Shown: positions 1-12,760 of the stretch, piece by piece
How positions within the stretch are numbered: the first letter of the stretch is position 1
Layout: each line of letters opens with the position of its first letter
Origin: Branchiostoma lanceolatum
Lineage: Eukaryota > Chordata > Leptocardii > Amphioxiformes > Branchiostomatidae
Length of the DNA: 64,000 bases
Direction of reading: 5' to 3'
Assembly (NCBI RefSeq): GCF_035083965.1
Contig: NC_089722.1
Span: 24,860,142 to 24,924,141 of the forward strand
Notes under the pieces: generated by a model
Seen by the model: only the letters and a program-made list of their open reading frames with translations
Databases searched by the model: none
Told to the model about the DNA's origin: nothing
Position numbers and translations under genes: made by a program

Positions 1-157
1 TGTTGCAAACCTTGCACTGAAACTAGTTACTGAATGTACGTTCACGTTTCATAGTTCATGCACAAGTTCATCTATCACCTTTGTGGATAAAACCCTTAAG
101 AAGTTTTCAAGACGATCATTTTCTACTTAAGGATAAGTAATAATTCTGTCCCCTCAC

Positions 158-3100
158 ATTTCTGTCTCTCAGCTAGTGGTCCCCTGCAACAGGCAGACAG
201 CCCGCAACAGATCTCCTTGAAGTCGATGTGATTGTCTCTGTTTTCATCAAAGGCATTGAATAAACCTGCAAGATCGGAACAACAAGGTAATGAAACAGTG
301 TGTAAGATGCTACGTGTGTAAGATGAAAGGTATCAGATGGTCATGTATCAGGTTCATAAGAAATATCAATTTCGTAAGAGCTAATGTTTATCTTTATGGT
401 TCTAATGTAGAGGTACAGGTTCGACTGAATTTTCATTTATTTCATGGTTCACTTCGCTCAATGTATGGAAATTCCTAGACAAAATCATACAACCAAGCCA
501 TTAAGTCCCTGAATCCAGTCCTGTTCATAACTACATAGCACATGGACATGGGAAAAAATTCTGAAGTCACCTTCACAAAGTTCCTTTGGTACAGGAGGCA
601 CCATGAGGATGGTAAACGTCTCCAGATCAAACCTCCCCGTCTTGGACTGGCTTTTCAGCTGCCAGTAACGTTTCTCCAGCTCTATTATATCTGTCTCTTC
701 CACTGGAAAACAAAACTACACGTAAGACATTTCATCTACAAAATAATGTATAACAAGAATAAGTAACAGATGACTTCTCCAAAACACATTGAGATGTTCT
801 CATGATTATATCATTTTCCATCCATCTCCCAAAAAAAAAGGTAAATTCTTGCTCAGGAATTCTCAGCAATATTTTCATTCATACAAATCATATCAAAAGC
901 ATTCAGGCGTTATTTGGGGACCCGGTTATATACCCATGTATACAAAAGAAGCAACCTATATATAACAGCCTCAATAAAATGACAGATAAAAGTAGATGTC
1001 CTTCCTACAATTGTTTTGAATACATCTCACATAAAAAAATTGATCAGGAATTCTTGGCAATATTTTCATTCCTGTTTGAATACAAATCATGCAAGCATTG
1101 TTTGGGAACCCTGTTATATAGTCATATACAAAAGAGGCAGCCTATGTGGAATAGCTTCAATAAAATGACAGATAAAAGTAGATGTCCTACAATGTGTGAC
1201 ACCAGCCAGGGTCTGATAGAACGTTGGGGTCTCGCTGTCGTCAGTGAGAGTGACGCAGACCCCGCCGCTGTTCAGCAACCATCTTGTCACCGACGTGGCA
1301 TCGGGATTCGCCAACAGCCAGCAGCGGAACTCGTCGTACATCAAACGTTCATTCTGCCATTTAAGGAAAAATCATCCAGTTCATAAAAACATCAATGACC
1401 AGGTGTACACAATTTCATCTAGATTCTTAAAAAGATGTTTGGAAATGTGGATGGCTATGAGTATAAAAGAATGTTTAATACGTTTCTGTTTGGACATAAT
1501 TGTTTGAGACATACAGCCTATTTCTGTAATGCGCCAAAAATAGTTACTCAAGGAACTGGAGAAAATTTGGAAATTTTACAAAAGTTTCAAAATTTTATCC
1601 AGTTGCTTGAGTGAATATTTTTGGCGTATCTTATTACCTGGATGTCTAACCTTCATCAACGTATTTCTATAACAATTAACGTCTATCGTAACTAAAAATA
1701 TTGAGTGACCATTACTATTGAAAACAGTTTTCCCACCTGTGCAAAGCTGTCCTTGATGACTTGTGGTACATGTCCACTGTCACATGCCAGGACCATGGTC
1801 TCCATGTCACTGCGCTGCACATGGCTCAGGGCATCATTGGCGTACAGAGCAAAGATGACTGCAGAAACAGACAGATACTTCCTTTTACAACATTTGAAAG
1901 TGCTTCCTTCAACTGGCCATACCAATTCATTTTTTTGGTTTCCCCTGATTTCTAATTTGGCATAACATGTTCCATTCTGGGCAGATGTAAACTCAAAAAT
2001 GCTCAAATTCTGGTACCAACAGTTGAGGAAGTTGAAGACCTAACTCCTAGCTGCTCAACTTCAAGTTTTTATTGAAATATCTTTAGTCGTAAGCTGTGAA
2101 AGGATATGTAAAAAAAACTGTACATGAAGTTATTCATGCATTAAACCTTTCTGCGCAGTACAAAATGCCTTATTTTATTTTCATCTTGCTGTACCCCTCC
2201 ATCAAATTTCCCCAAAAACAAGACATTACATTGGTGAGGCCTAATGGGTCTTTTAAACACAATTTGATCCTGATCTTCTTGTCAGAACTGATCTTTTAAT
2301 GTTGATAACTATTTCTCAGGCACATGTTTTAAGACGATTTAACAAATTTGTAGCTTTTTCTGAAAAATGAAGGCCAATAAACATTTCTTTATCATTTTAA
2401 CCTCATCATATGATTTCTCTAGTATCATACTAGATTTTGACCTAATCATATGCTTCTAGTTTACCTGGACCTGAAAATATTCATATCTAATAACATAACA
2501 CTGTTGGCTTAGTTATGCTACTTCCCTTGGGGATTGTGAGGGGAATGTGTACATCAACAGAATCTTAAGTTGAGCTTTATTAATAATCCCATCTTTGATA
2601 TTCATATCAATGCTCAGAAATGATAGAGAGCAATCTCATCATAAAAACATTTGAGACATGTGACTCACTATCCAGAATAATGAAATTTGCATAACAGTCT
2701 GATGTAATTCACAGACAAGTTCAAATCTTATTTACAAATGTATACCAAGGATAGTATTGAGCACTGCATGATTTCATATCTCAGGAAAACCATATGGTCC
2801 ATGGTTGACTGTATGACACACCCATAATTGAATAATAGAATAACATGTCTGAGTCCCAGCAATTACGTAATCAGTGGATGCTGCCTGCAAATGAATTAAT
2901 CACAGATGCTTCAGAATCTCCAAATATGTCTCATCCTTACACTGTTGTCTAACATGTGGGTTCTATCTCTAGCTTGATGTCATTACACACATAGTTAAAT
3001 TTCTGGGAACTTAACAACTTGAGTCCTAAAAGACTGATAACATAGCATTAAATATCTTATTGCAAAAATCATTTCTTAAATTCCAACAATAATCTAAGGC

Positions 3101-6100
3101 TTCCTCAGTCCAAGTATGTATGCTGCTTAAAATGTACATTACTTCATTTCTATGTGGGTGGCTCGATCGATATTGGAAGGAAGCTGCAGTAAATATTGGA
3201 TCGAAGGTCAAGTCCCAAGGGCAGAATTTCCCCCCTTAATTCCTGGGGAAAATGGTGAGTTACGACATCTGTTGTGTTATCAGATGAAGGGCGCCCATGT
3301 CTGGCCAATAAACGCACAGGCGGGACAAAACAGCAAATTAACAAGTAAGCAGTTGGGCCCATTTACACCAGATTTGCATTTTTATCACATTTTCACAGTT
3401 TTTCTTCCTCTTGAAATGTTTTATCCTATATTGTCACATTATATTTATGCCAAAGCATGTGCAGACAAGTACATAAAAAAAATTATAGAGTAATATATGA
3501 CAGCTCAGAAAATGTGTGTTCCAAAATTCAATTCCTTGCATATTATGATATAATAAACTAGGGTGATCTGCACTGAAATCTATTAGTCTTGTGAATATGA
3601 CATAACATATTTTATGAGTACAGACTGCACTACACCTTTCCTAACATGGTTCAAGGTGACACTGTCTGAAGATTTGGTAACTCAATCCAGAAATCTTGTA
3701 TGCTACGATGTGATCACTTACACTAGTTACAGCAGCTTCCAGGGCCTAAAATATCCCTGGCCTATAGTGGATTACATCTTTGTGGTCAAACAGCACACAT
3801 GTATCAAATATGATGACTGCTCGCTGCACTATGCTGCAGAAAAATATCCTTCCAACAGTTACTTTGGCGTAATTTGGCCATCCGACAAGTAGTTATTATT
3901 ACATGACTAATCTTGGTTTATAGCCCATCACCATTCTTTACGACCACCTCTTTAAGGCAAAACAAGACGAGGCCATTTTCTCAAAATTTACAGTTCAATT
4001 TCCCCAGGACTACATCACTTTGACTTGACTAATGGAAATATAAAAAATCTGCTGTGGATGATATACCTTAAGACTTCAAGCGATAATTCAGACTTTCCTT
4101 CTGAAATATTGACATCTGGTCCAGGATGACATTCTTGAATTATACATTTGAAGTAAATGAGGCGTGTACACCACATCTCCACCCATTTTCAAGACTCCTA
4201 CTTTTATTGATTTTCTGAAGACCATTCTTCGGATAAGGCCGGGATCTAAAAAATGCATTGTACGCACCAGCACTGCTCACGTTGGCTTTGTTGTGATATA
4301 ACGATATTGGAAGAAGCAGCAATGATAGAGGCTTATAGAGTATTTCTGTCATTAGTCACTGTAATCATTGGATGTTGGAGGATAGACAGTCCATCCTTAC
4401 TTGTTGACTTTTCTGCAAATATTATGTGTTTCAATTTTGTTTCAAATTCTTAACGTCTTCTTACTTGAAATAAGGTCTTGTTGAGTTGATTAATTGGATG
4501 ACATCCTTGGACGCAGCAATTTTCGTCGATTTCCAAAAAAAAAGATGTTTTTGGTCATACTGTAAACCGAACAAAGCAGCTGCAAATTGTGAGAATATAT
4601 GCTGTCAATTACACACTAAAATTTCAGAAAATGGATATTATTGTCATAGAATGTTAAAGTCAAATCCAAAGTTAACATTTTGAAAAAACAAAAAGAAAGA
4701 ACCTAATATATAGATATTTCCGTAAACCATACTCTGTGTTTTGTTTTGTTCATCCTTCCTGTCCATGCAGGTTCATAATGAAGGCAAATTTTTTTCTGCC
4801 GAACTTTTTTTTATTTGCACACACGCAACAGTTTTAGGGTTCCCAAAGGATGTCATCCATATAATCAAATCAACATGACCTATATGTAATTTCAGACCTG
4901 TATAGAAAAAGTATTACTTACTTTAAAACTAGAAGGGAGGATACTTACATTTTATTTTCTCCTCTCTCTTGCCTCTTGTCAGCAGGACCAGACCACACAC
5001 CATATCTGGGAACTTCAGACCCTTCGTGTTCCCTCCAAATATTTCATAGATACGCTGGGGAAGGGGAGGAAAAATATGGTGAACAAAAGACACGTGTGTA
5101 CTGTTCAGTATAGAGCTGTGTACCTAAACAAATTTTAGGTACAGGTACAGGTACAGGTACACGGGTTAAGGTACAGGTCCGGACCTGAACCTGTACCTAA
5201 ACTACTTGTTCGGAAAATGCTAGATTTTCAATAAGGACAAACGCATGTTTGAACTGGTAAAAACATAATATTTGTGTGCTAGGTATTATCTTTATGAAAA
5301 CACAGATGAAAATTTGACTCCAGCCATGCAAATGTCTTTTCTGTGCTTTAGAGCACTGCCACGGTAATTTCATAGCAATTTTATCTGTCAAAGTGGTCAT
5401 CCCTTGAGTCAGGTCCAGTACCAATACAGCAGGGTCAGGTATTTTGGACCTGTACCCGGTACTGTATCGGTACAGTGTACCGGTACACAGCTCTAGTTCA
5501 GTACATTTGTACATTTAAATGTGTTATGTAAAAACAGAGGGGTAAAAGAGACGACAACATTTACATCTTTTAGATAATTCTTATGTTCTAAAACACACTA
5601 AAAAGTTGACAATAACTCATGTAAGTGACTTCCTCATGATAACTCCCAAAGAGCTTTATTTTAAACATCAAGTGCAACGTAAGAAAAGTACTAACTTTCA
5701 TTTATCAGTAGCAACATCTCATACTGTCTGAAGTGTCCATATTAAACAGCAACAGACTGGTTTATCCTCATTACCCACTAAGCCTTTGGAAAGTATGTTA
5801 CTTATAATGTTTCATCTAAATCATATCTTATGTTTTTATACTAATTAGCAGCTACTTTAATCTATCTAGTTGATAATGATGTCATGATTGATTGTCAGAT
5901 ATGTGACCTTTAGTGTAGCTGTAACCTTGCTTCAAATTTTGAAGAGGTCATTAATTGTAAAACACATTAACTGCTATAGAATAACAATTCAAATTTGAAA
6001 CATACAACCAAGGACATGTCAGATCATATCGGTGTTTCAGAATATTACACGCCAGCAAGAAATTTAAATCAACAAGACTCATTAATAAAAAAAAGTTGAA

Positions 6101-9100
6101 TGACCTATATCATCAGCCTATACTGTACAAGCAACCCTGTTATCATAATAACCTCATTAACTTGCAAGCAGTGTTACGCCGGCTTAGAACAATGCATTAT
6201 AAATCTAATCAGGATCTCAGGGTGAACAGGGACTGACGTCAGTTTCATGCGACGGCACAGGTACATGTACTAAATGACGAAGTATTGACCCAAATCTCCT
6301 TAACCACTACCCCTATGTTTGTGTGCAATATACTGATCATGAGCAGTGGGCATGGCGGCTTCTAAATCGTCATTGATCGCGGTCTGATCCCAAACACCAT
6401 GAATTTTACAGGTAACAGCCACTACGATCTGTAGTCATTACCAGCACTTCTTTGTGTAAAACATATATTTGTATTTTGACGACCAGTTTTTGCTACACAA
6501 ATGTAATTCAAATATCAGTCTAACAGAGAAAAACACAACTTGGCTTAAAATGCAAATATGAACCTTTCTATGGACAATACTACTTATCAGATTTAAGAGA
6601 TTGTAGCTTATAATTAAGCAAAGTAGAATCTATTATAACTTTTGTGGATAGCATGCTAACTGACCAATAATACTCTGGTTCTTCCAGACATGAAATTCAC
6701 GGTCAAGTTGTCATCTAGACAGCATGATCAATTTAGAACCAATGTTATATTTAATAACCAGACAAGACAGCTAAATCTCAATGGCACCATGGTCTTAAGA
6801 CTCTTAAGATCATCTAATATATTTTGTCGAATAAGTTGCTTATATAGGTTATATCTGTTGAAATAGTAAAATGATTTGTCAAGCATATAATGTTGACACC
6901 TCATTATTCATTATTCATTTTTTGACCTTTAATGTAAAACAACATTTACAGTAAATAACACACATGGTAATCTTGTTTACTAACAAAAAAGGTAAAGACA
7001 AAGGTAGTCCTGTCACCTTTTTAAGGCCATAGGGGAAGTGGGTTGTTATCTCATGTCTAGGATATTAGTAGTAGTAGTATTTTCGTAGTACTGTTTACTG
7101 TAATAAACTATACTAAAGAGTCACCTATATGAAGAAAAAGTATGTCCAAATCATGAGTATATCAAAGAAACAGGCTTGGACAAAAGTGACAAGAATTAGT
7201 TCTAATTGTGGTGTTGCTAGATGTCCATCTTGTCTTCCTGACAACACGTATGTGCTGAACAATTTATTCCCAAGCACGTATTGCTATAGCAGGCATAACA
7301 AGGCTCAAAATGCTTTCTTCCACACATTAGATTGTGCAATATTGCAGAGTGCCTGTCACCTGACATTTGGTAATCGTAATTAAAACTTGTCTATGACAAA
7401 AGATCACCGCATGAAAGTTTGAAACCAGAAAAATATGCTCTAAAACAACAACTTGATGAAGTTCAGGTTACCTTGCTGCAAATAAATTTTTTCTTGCCTC
7501 AATTAGAAATACAATGTCTAGTAATAATGGCATACACACGGATTGCTGGGAAATAAAAATACTTCAAGGCACAACTTACTAAGAGTGACAGCTAAGTTCA
7601 GCTATGTTTGGTTCCAATATTTGAAAGTTAACTTGAAACGTCATCATGCTCTCATCGTAAATTGACTGAATGATAGTCCGTTAACCTTGGACTTTTATCA
7701 CCAGCAAATATTCAAGTTTCTAAATTCATATCTGCTTTTTTTTTTAAATACATGTATATGTATTTCGAGCCCTGAAAGAAGGCAGTTCAATTTGCATGCA
7801 TACTGTGAGGTAATTACTCAGGCTTCCAGCCAAGGCAGATGACAAGAAAATCTAATCAGACAGTCATAACCCGTACAGGTTGCCATAACAACCGCACGAA
7901 GTCCTCATGCTGATTGGCTCTTGTTTCTCCGGTCTAATTTGGTTTAAACTGATAACCGACATAAAAAAATTCCAAGAAATGTAGAAATTGACAATGACAT
8001 GAGGCAGATGGTTATGAATACCAATTAAATCAATGTAAAAATTATATGGACAGCATAGCATCTTCATGTGGATTAGAATCCTCCTTTTTCTCTGGGCCAT
8101 TTCAAAATAGACTTTTCTCATTTAAGGCTTCAAATCTTACCTTTTTCTTCATATTTTATCATAACAACAAACCCTATCTTTCCATACATGAAAGCAGACA
8201 TACCAGTCACTTAAAGGCATTTAAATCCTCCCCTCATCAGTTTTACAACACCGTCTATCATTCTCTTAAGATGTTGAGCCGAAGAGGTTGTATTTTTCTC
8301 ATAATTCTTTAATAACTATAAAATCAGATGGCCATCGTAAAATGCATGAACTGTACATGAACATAGCTCTTTGATCAATTCAGTCGTACTATACATCTAC
8401 CGTACAGCCTATCAGTTTGCATGCCTGCCATGTACTGCCCTTCAAGCTTGTCAGTACCCTCTGTTATGCCACACCTACAAGGGAGTTGGCATGGGGGAGT
8501 CAATTATATCCTTAAGTGGGCTTAACACTTAATTCAGGAAGACTGGCATACGCTACACTTACATCTAGCAAGGACATTATGAACTCTGGCTACACATGCC
8601 AAACAAGGTAACAATTAATAAATAAGAGTGATATAATGTAAAATTCAAAAAGAATGTTTAAAGTACTACCTATCGACTCTATCATTTTACAGACTTTAAC
8701 CAGGAACACAACATTAATTCTGCTTGGGCTTCTGTCCATAGTAACGCCACACCTACATGTCTACCTGTCCTTTACTGCAGGTGTTAAAGAGGGGAGGGGA
8801 TGAAATTGCCTACAGATTGATACACTACTAGGTGTAGTAAACAACTCTAGAACCCTATGAACAGCTAGCATGGTCTATAGCAATGTTCTAACGCGTTAAG
8901 CGGTATCCAAAAGGCCACCACGAGACCTATCCACGTTCACGGTCTTTAATGTCTGGTGCGATTTCACGGTTAAGCTCAGCCTTACCTCGGCCAGCTTCCC
9001 TGGCACGGAGTCCCCCAGCACTTCCCGCATAAACACCGGCTTGGTCATCAGGGCGTTCAGGTTGGACGACCTTTTAAAGGCCGCCTTTAGGCGCTCTAAC

Positions 9101-9324
9101 TCATCGTTAGTTACTGTAGATACAAAACACGCAATTATAAACGTAGCAATCGGAATGTGCCATCAAAATTATATCACTTCCCCTTCATCTCTGAAAATCA
9201 TTTGCGTCGCAGCAGTGCAGAAGATATCTTTTTTTCGAACACGGTGACATGTATGGGAGATCTTACCTCTTTTGATGGCCTCTTCGTACGAGATAAACGA
9301 CGGCTTGGATTCTCTTCCTCCCAT
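158..9324 (-). CDS. USP32: USP32-like ubiquitin carboxyl-terminal hydrolase, N-terminal seven exons (partial at left edge)
   Basis: Exons, 5' to 3' on the minus strand: 9267-9324, 8986-9113, 4949-5054, 1737-1858, 1191-1353, 571-702, 158-265. They join in frame into about 272 residues, with the reading frame continuing beyond the window. The product begins MGGRESKPSFISYEEAIKR and follows human USP32 throughout: REVLGDSVPGKLAE, FGGNTKGLKFPDM, LTDDSETPTFYQTLAGVTH, LEKRYWQLKSQSKTGRFDLE. A canonical EF-hand loop (DENRDNHIDFKE) lies near residues 243-254, so only the calcium-binding-like N-terminus is visible; the DUSP and USP catalytic parts lie outside. In vertebrates USP32 is a Golgi/endosome-associated deubiquitinase. 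The start was chosen because the MG-x-x-ES opening aligns with the human N-terminus, which carries a likely myristoylation glycine. Introns are large (3.9 kb and 3.1 kb) and carry MITEs and no other gene that I can see. Confidence 0.93.
852..1190. repeat. Tandem direct duplication (about 190-bp period) in USP32 intron 5
   Basis: Two diverged copies lie side by side, about 852-1003 and 1043-1190. Both contain caggaattct, gcaatattttcatt, and a shared right end reading ataaaatgacagataaaag then tagatgtcct. The right copy ends exactly at the splice donor of the 1191-1353 exon, so the left copy carries a second donor-like GTAGGA on the minus strand. Confidence 0.8.
1530..1627. mobile_element. Small foldback MITE in USP32 intron 4
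   Basis: The ends are imperfect inverted repeats: gcgccaaaaatagttactca on the left, and on the right the complement of cgccaaaaatattcactcaa. The loop is AT-rich and there is no coding capacity. No convincing target-site duplication was found, so the class is undetermined. Confidence 0.6.
4480..4878. mobile_element. Dispersed MITE-like repeat, copy A (TIR ...GGATGACATCC)
   Basis: The left end (ttgattaattggatgacatc) is the inverted counterpart of the right end (ggatgtcatccatataatc). The interior matches a second copy at about 32820-33190 for long stretches: catactgtaaa..gaa, aatgtcaaagtcaaa-type runs, caaccttcctg-like, cataatgaaggaaa-like and ggttcccaaaggatgtcatc. It is a non-coding internal-deletion element of unknown superfamily within USP32 intron 3. 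Confidence 0.65.
5111..5495. mobile_element. hAT-like MITE with 8-bp target-site duplication
   Basis: Terminal inverted repeats TAGAGCTGTGTACC / GGTACACAGCTCTA bound a 385-bp non-coding element. GTTCAGTA is directly repeated immediately outside both ends (5103-5110 and 5496-5503), the 8-bp duplication typical of hAT transposons. Inside the left end, ggtaca is repeated in tandem several times, like subterminal transposase-binding repeats. It lies in USP32 intron 2, close to exon 3. Confidence 0.85.
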
Positions 9325-9460
9325 TGTGGATGTTTGGAGGCGAAGTCGGGCTAAAATGTGACTAAAACAGGTGGTACACCTGGCGATGTTGCCGACGACA
9401 ACATTCTACCTCCCTCCACCTTCCTCCATATTGGATCACGTGTGCTGCGTGACGTCACGC
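9325..9460 (-). promoter_or_regulatory. Probable USP32 core promoter
   Basis: Within 140 bp upstream of the start codon lie an inverted CCAAT box (ATTGG, 9430-9434), an E-box CACGTG (9437-9442) and a perfect CRE palindrome TGACGTCA (9450-9457). No TATA box is evident. The motif reading is from the sequence; the promoter assignment is inferred from position. Confidence 0.5.
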
Positions 9461-10360
9461 TGCTCTCGTGCCCAGGCGCTCAAACTCTCGTACCCTGCTA
9501 ATCTCCAAGCAGATGTTGGGGCGAAAGATTCTAGCGTTTTCTGACAGCCGGGATCCTCCGACCCCTTGCTCCGACTGACTGACATGACTGACTGTCAGAG
9601 AAGTCCAGTGATCAGGAGATTTAATAGTACCCAGAAACAGACAATCATGGGCGAAACGAGGCATAAGAATGCTCTAGATCTGCTCTATCCACAGATGAGC
9701 AACCCATGATTCTTTGATATACGACTCCAGGGTGGGTAGTGCAATTACTAATGTGAACATGAAGGGCAAGACCAATCCAATCAAATTTATTCAATTACAC
9801 ACTTCCCGAAACCAGTTAGGGTTACAAGGTGCTAAATGTGCATGAATGTGTGGTTTTACTCAGGAGTTGCAAGGTCACTTCATCATAGAAACTCACAGTA
9901 CAGGCGCACATGAAGAGTAACACAACAACTGACACAAGTATCTGTTCCAGACACTTGGTCTTGAAAAAATGTATAGCAAATCTGGTTCCCAAAACTGCAG
10001 GCCTCTATTTCATTTTAAGGCAAGACCAATGTCGACAAGCACATGTGATGCTTGTGATAAGAGTGCAACCTCACACAGTATGTGAGTTTAAGCTTATAAC
10101 ATGCACATGAATGCTTTGTTAATTGTGTTGTAAAAAATGTTTGCAGTTGTGTTGCACAGTGTCTCGAATCTGAAAATAACATGCCCCTGCATTATCTATT
10201 TCATCCAGCATAACTTCACTTCAAATAAAGTAAAAGTCAACTTAACTTCCTGTCTGAATTAACATGTTTTACAGTAACCATTTATAGAGAAGACTTATAT
10301 ACTAGTAGATCTAGGTACTGGACATCAATGACCAACATGATTTGTGATGTATTAGAATCA
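9461..10360. other. Spacer between USP32 start and CHCHD2 3' end
   Basis: No gene recognised. A CTCCAAGCAGATGTTGGGG stretch at about 9504 matches the termini of a MITE family seen elsewhere in the window. The remainder is AT-rich unique-looking DNA. Confidence 0.5.
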
Positions 10361-12610
10361 TTTATTAAACAACAGCAACAGCCTTCACAAAGTCTGGTTT
10401 ATTGTACACACATTGTTTCAACCAGAACTGAGGGAGCAAAAAAGACCACTGATATTCCTATTTTCTGTCATGACTACTATACAGAATATCAGAGTTCAAA
10501 ATTCTCAAACTGTAAAGTGTTATCTGTACAAATAACATTCCAAGAAAGGCAATTGTGTTAATAGCACAAAAAGCTGGATAAGTCAAGAGAATACTGGTAC
10601 ATGTACACGTATATCTGATACAGCTGAGTGGATTGTTCAGATATTCAAAAATTCATCTTCAATACATACAATATGGTACTTGAAACTTAGCTATTCTATC
10701 ATGTTTTGCTCTTTCTCAAGTTTCTCATTATGTCAAACTACAAAATACAAACATGGTAGACTATTTTTAGCGTTGCTGTTGCTACAACTCTATACACTCG
10801 TGTGCATCCTCTTTTGCCCATTTCACATAGTTTTTACTTCCCAATCCATGGCTTTTTCAATCAAATAAAACTCCGGTATTCTGAGGTCTATGTTGCTTAA
10901 AATATCCGGATGACGAAGGAAATCATTTTGTAGCTTGAAACCATCACCCAATAGCAGCACACCATGGTCTTCCATGTGCATTGTCACTGTAAGCCTGAGG
11001 ACAGAAACATGAAAACAAAATAGTCAAGATAGAGATCATTATCAATTGCATTTAAATGCTTACATCAGCTATTTTGACATTGCAGAAACAGGCTATGATC
11101 CAATAGATGAAAAAAGCATGAAAGAAACAGTGGTTTTAAGCAGCTGGTTGTAAAAAGGAACAGAACTATCAGAACTATCAGCAGGATCTATAACATACCA
11201 TTTGCCACCTTACACTGCCGGATTGCCTCGTTAAAACCCTCACAGAGCGAGATGTCACCCTGGGACTGTGCACACTGCAGGAACTGTTGGATCTCCCATC
11301 CGCAGGGCCCCTGTTGTTGTTGATTGGGCTGTTGCATAGGCTGTTGTTGTTGTTGTGCTGGCTGCTGTTCCTGGTAGGTGACATCAGGCTGGGCGGAGGA
11401 GCCGCCGCCACTGAAGGCTCCAGTCAAACCATGGCCAATCACATGCCCCTGGCAAACAGGAATGATCATAATGATTTCTTTGGGCAAAGGAAAGCTAATG
11501 TATCTTTTTTATTCATTTCAATGAAGTTGTACAAACAAAACCAGACGACAAGACACTAAGAATCCCCAGTTATAAGAAGAAATAATATAGATAAGTCAAT
11601 GAATGTTAGGCATCTAGGTAAAAAGATACACAAGATAACAATAATTCAAACTGCCCTCCAAGCAGAGGTGATTGGAAAAACCATTGGGAAGAACAGACAA
11701 AAATGGGGCATATCAACTATAATTTTATAATTAAGAAGGTCACAATTTTCCTCAACAACCTCTGCTTGGAGAGCAACTCAAACAACTGGATAGATTTTAA
11801 ACGGTGAAGATCTGTCATCCGTCAGTGACTGAAATCATGTTGAGTTGGTTGAGGATCAATACTTACGACAGCGGACCCGATGGCTACGCCTCCAGCAGTG
11901 GCAGCCATCTGCCCCATCAGACCAGGGCCCTGGGACGCAGGCTGCTGCATCATGGGCTGGGAAGGGGGAGGGTGGGCCGGCACGCTGCTCCTGTGTGGCA
12001 GTAATAAGAAATTATATAAGTACCATGTGTATATGTATGTGTCACATATCACTTATCATCATACTCATAGTCACATATCTAGAAGCAGGATGTGTTTTAT
12101 TGAAAGAATGTGAAAAAAACATTAGATAAGTTTAAAAAATATTTTTCCACTTTCGAAAACATCATATCTAACGTTATGTGTGCAAATTTTAGGCGTTTCT
12201 TGTTGTCCTAGTTTACGTAAGCTGTGACTTGTGTGTAACATGATCATCGCAACAAAAGGATCCCCCTCCCCATGGTGTTAAGATTTCGTCGTCTTCAAAG
12301 TTCACCACGTTTCATAAACCTTTCCCTTCTTCAGATTTGACGTTTCTCGACATTTACATCAACTAAGAGCATATGTAAACCCTTAGGGAACATCTCGACA
12401 AAAGAGAGTGTATAGCCCCGGTGCCCTAGCGGAAAGCCATCTGACCCGATTAGGACGACGCAACGATGCTTCTGGAAAAACTGACCTTCATCATATCTAC
12501 ATTACGCAAGTAACGCATCTTTATCTAGCTTACCTGGGGGGTGCTCGAGCAGGGGCAGGAGGGGGTGAGCTAGTACGGGCCCTGAAACCACCACCACCAC
12601 GGCGAGGCAT
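10361..12610 (-). CDS. CHCHD2: CHCHD2/CHCHD10 (mitochondrial coiled-coil-helix-coiled-coil-helix protein)
   Basis: Coding exons 12534-12610, 11867-11990, 11199-11448 and 10984-10994 give 153 residues (human CHCHD2 151); the span here includes the 3'UTR to an AATAAA at 10361-10366. The Pro/Ala-rich N-terminus [18 protein letters not shown] is followed by a hydrophobic glycine-rich segment ([20 protein letters not shown]). Next come a Gln-rich stretch and the CHCH domain with two Cx9C motifs ([11 protein letters not shown] and [11 protein letters not shown]). The protein acts in the mitochondrial intermembrane space (MICOS/cytochrome oxidase support) and, in human, also in nuclear oxygen-response transcription. 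Human CHCHD2 and CHCHD10 are vertebrate paralogs, so this is probably pro-orthologous to both. The last coding exon adds only the end of Gly plus Leu-Gln-stop, matching the human ANGLA ending. A 116-bp MITE sits in intron 2. Confidence 0.93.
11656..11771. mobile_element. Foldback MITE with CTCCAAGCAGAGG termini
   Basis: A 116-bp element with 13-bp perfect terminal inverted repeats, CTCCAAGCAGAGG and CCTCTGCTTGGAG. It lies within intron 2 of CHCHD2. The terminus resembles that of the elements at 32.4 kb and isolated ends at about 9504 and 30291, so it belongs to a recurring local family. Non-coding. Confidence 0.7.
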
Positions 12611-12760
12611 TTTGGTTGGAAAATGAGAGTAGTAACGTCGAAATTGTCCACAAAACACCGACACCACTCGACGCACGCACGAGTGCACTATGCTTTGATA
12701 AATCCAAGATGGCGGCTCCCAAGGGTTATAAAGGGTCGTACGTGACGTCATGCTCATGCC
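12611..12760 (-). promoter_or_regulatory. CHCHD2 promoter region with YY1-like motif
   Basis: GC-rich sequence directly upstream of the CHCHD2 start contains AAGATGGCGGC (12706-12716), the consensus of YY1 sites in TATA-less housekeeping promoters. A CRE-like gtgacgtca follows at about 12742. Function is inferred from motif and position. Confidence 0.4.

Noticed and set aside
802-1386. A 194-codon plus-strand gene
   Set aside because: It runs through an intronic tandem duplication and over the complement of USP32 exon 5; no family similarity.
11188-11198. CHCHD2 ending at Met-Leu-stop in exon 3 as the main form
   Set aside because: GTATGT is a strong donor and splicing to 10994 gives an ending closer to human ANGLA; retained only as an alternative.
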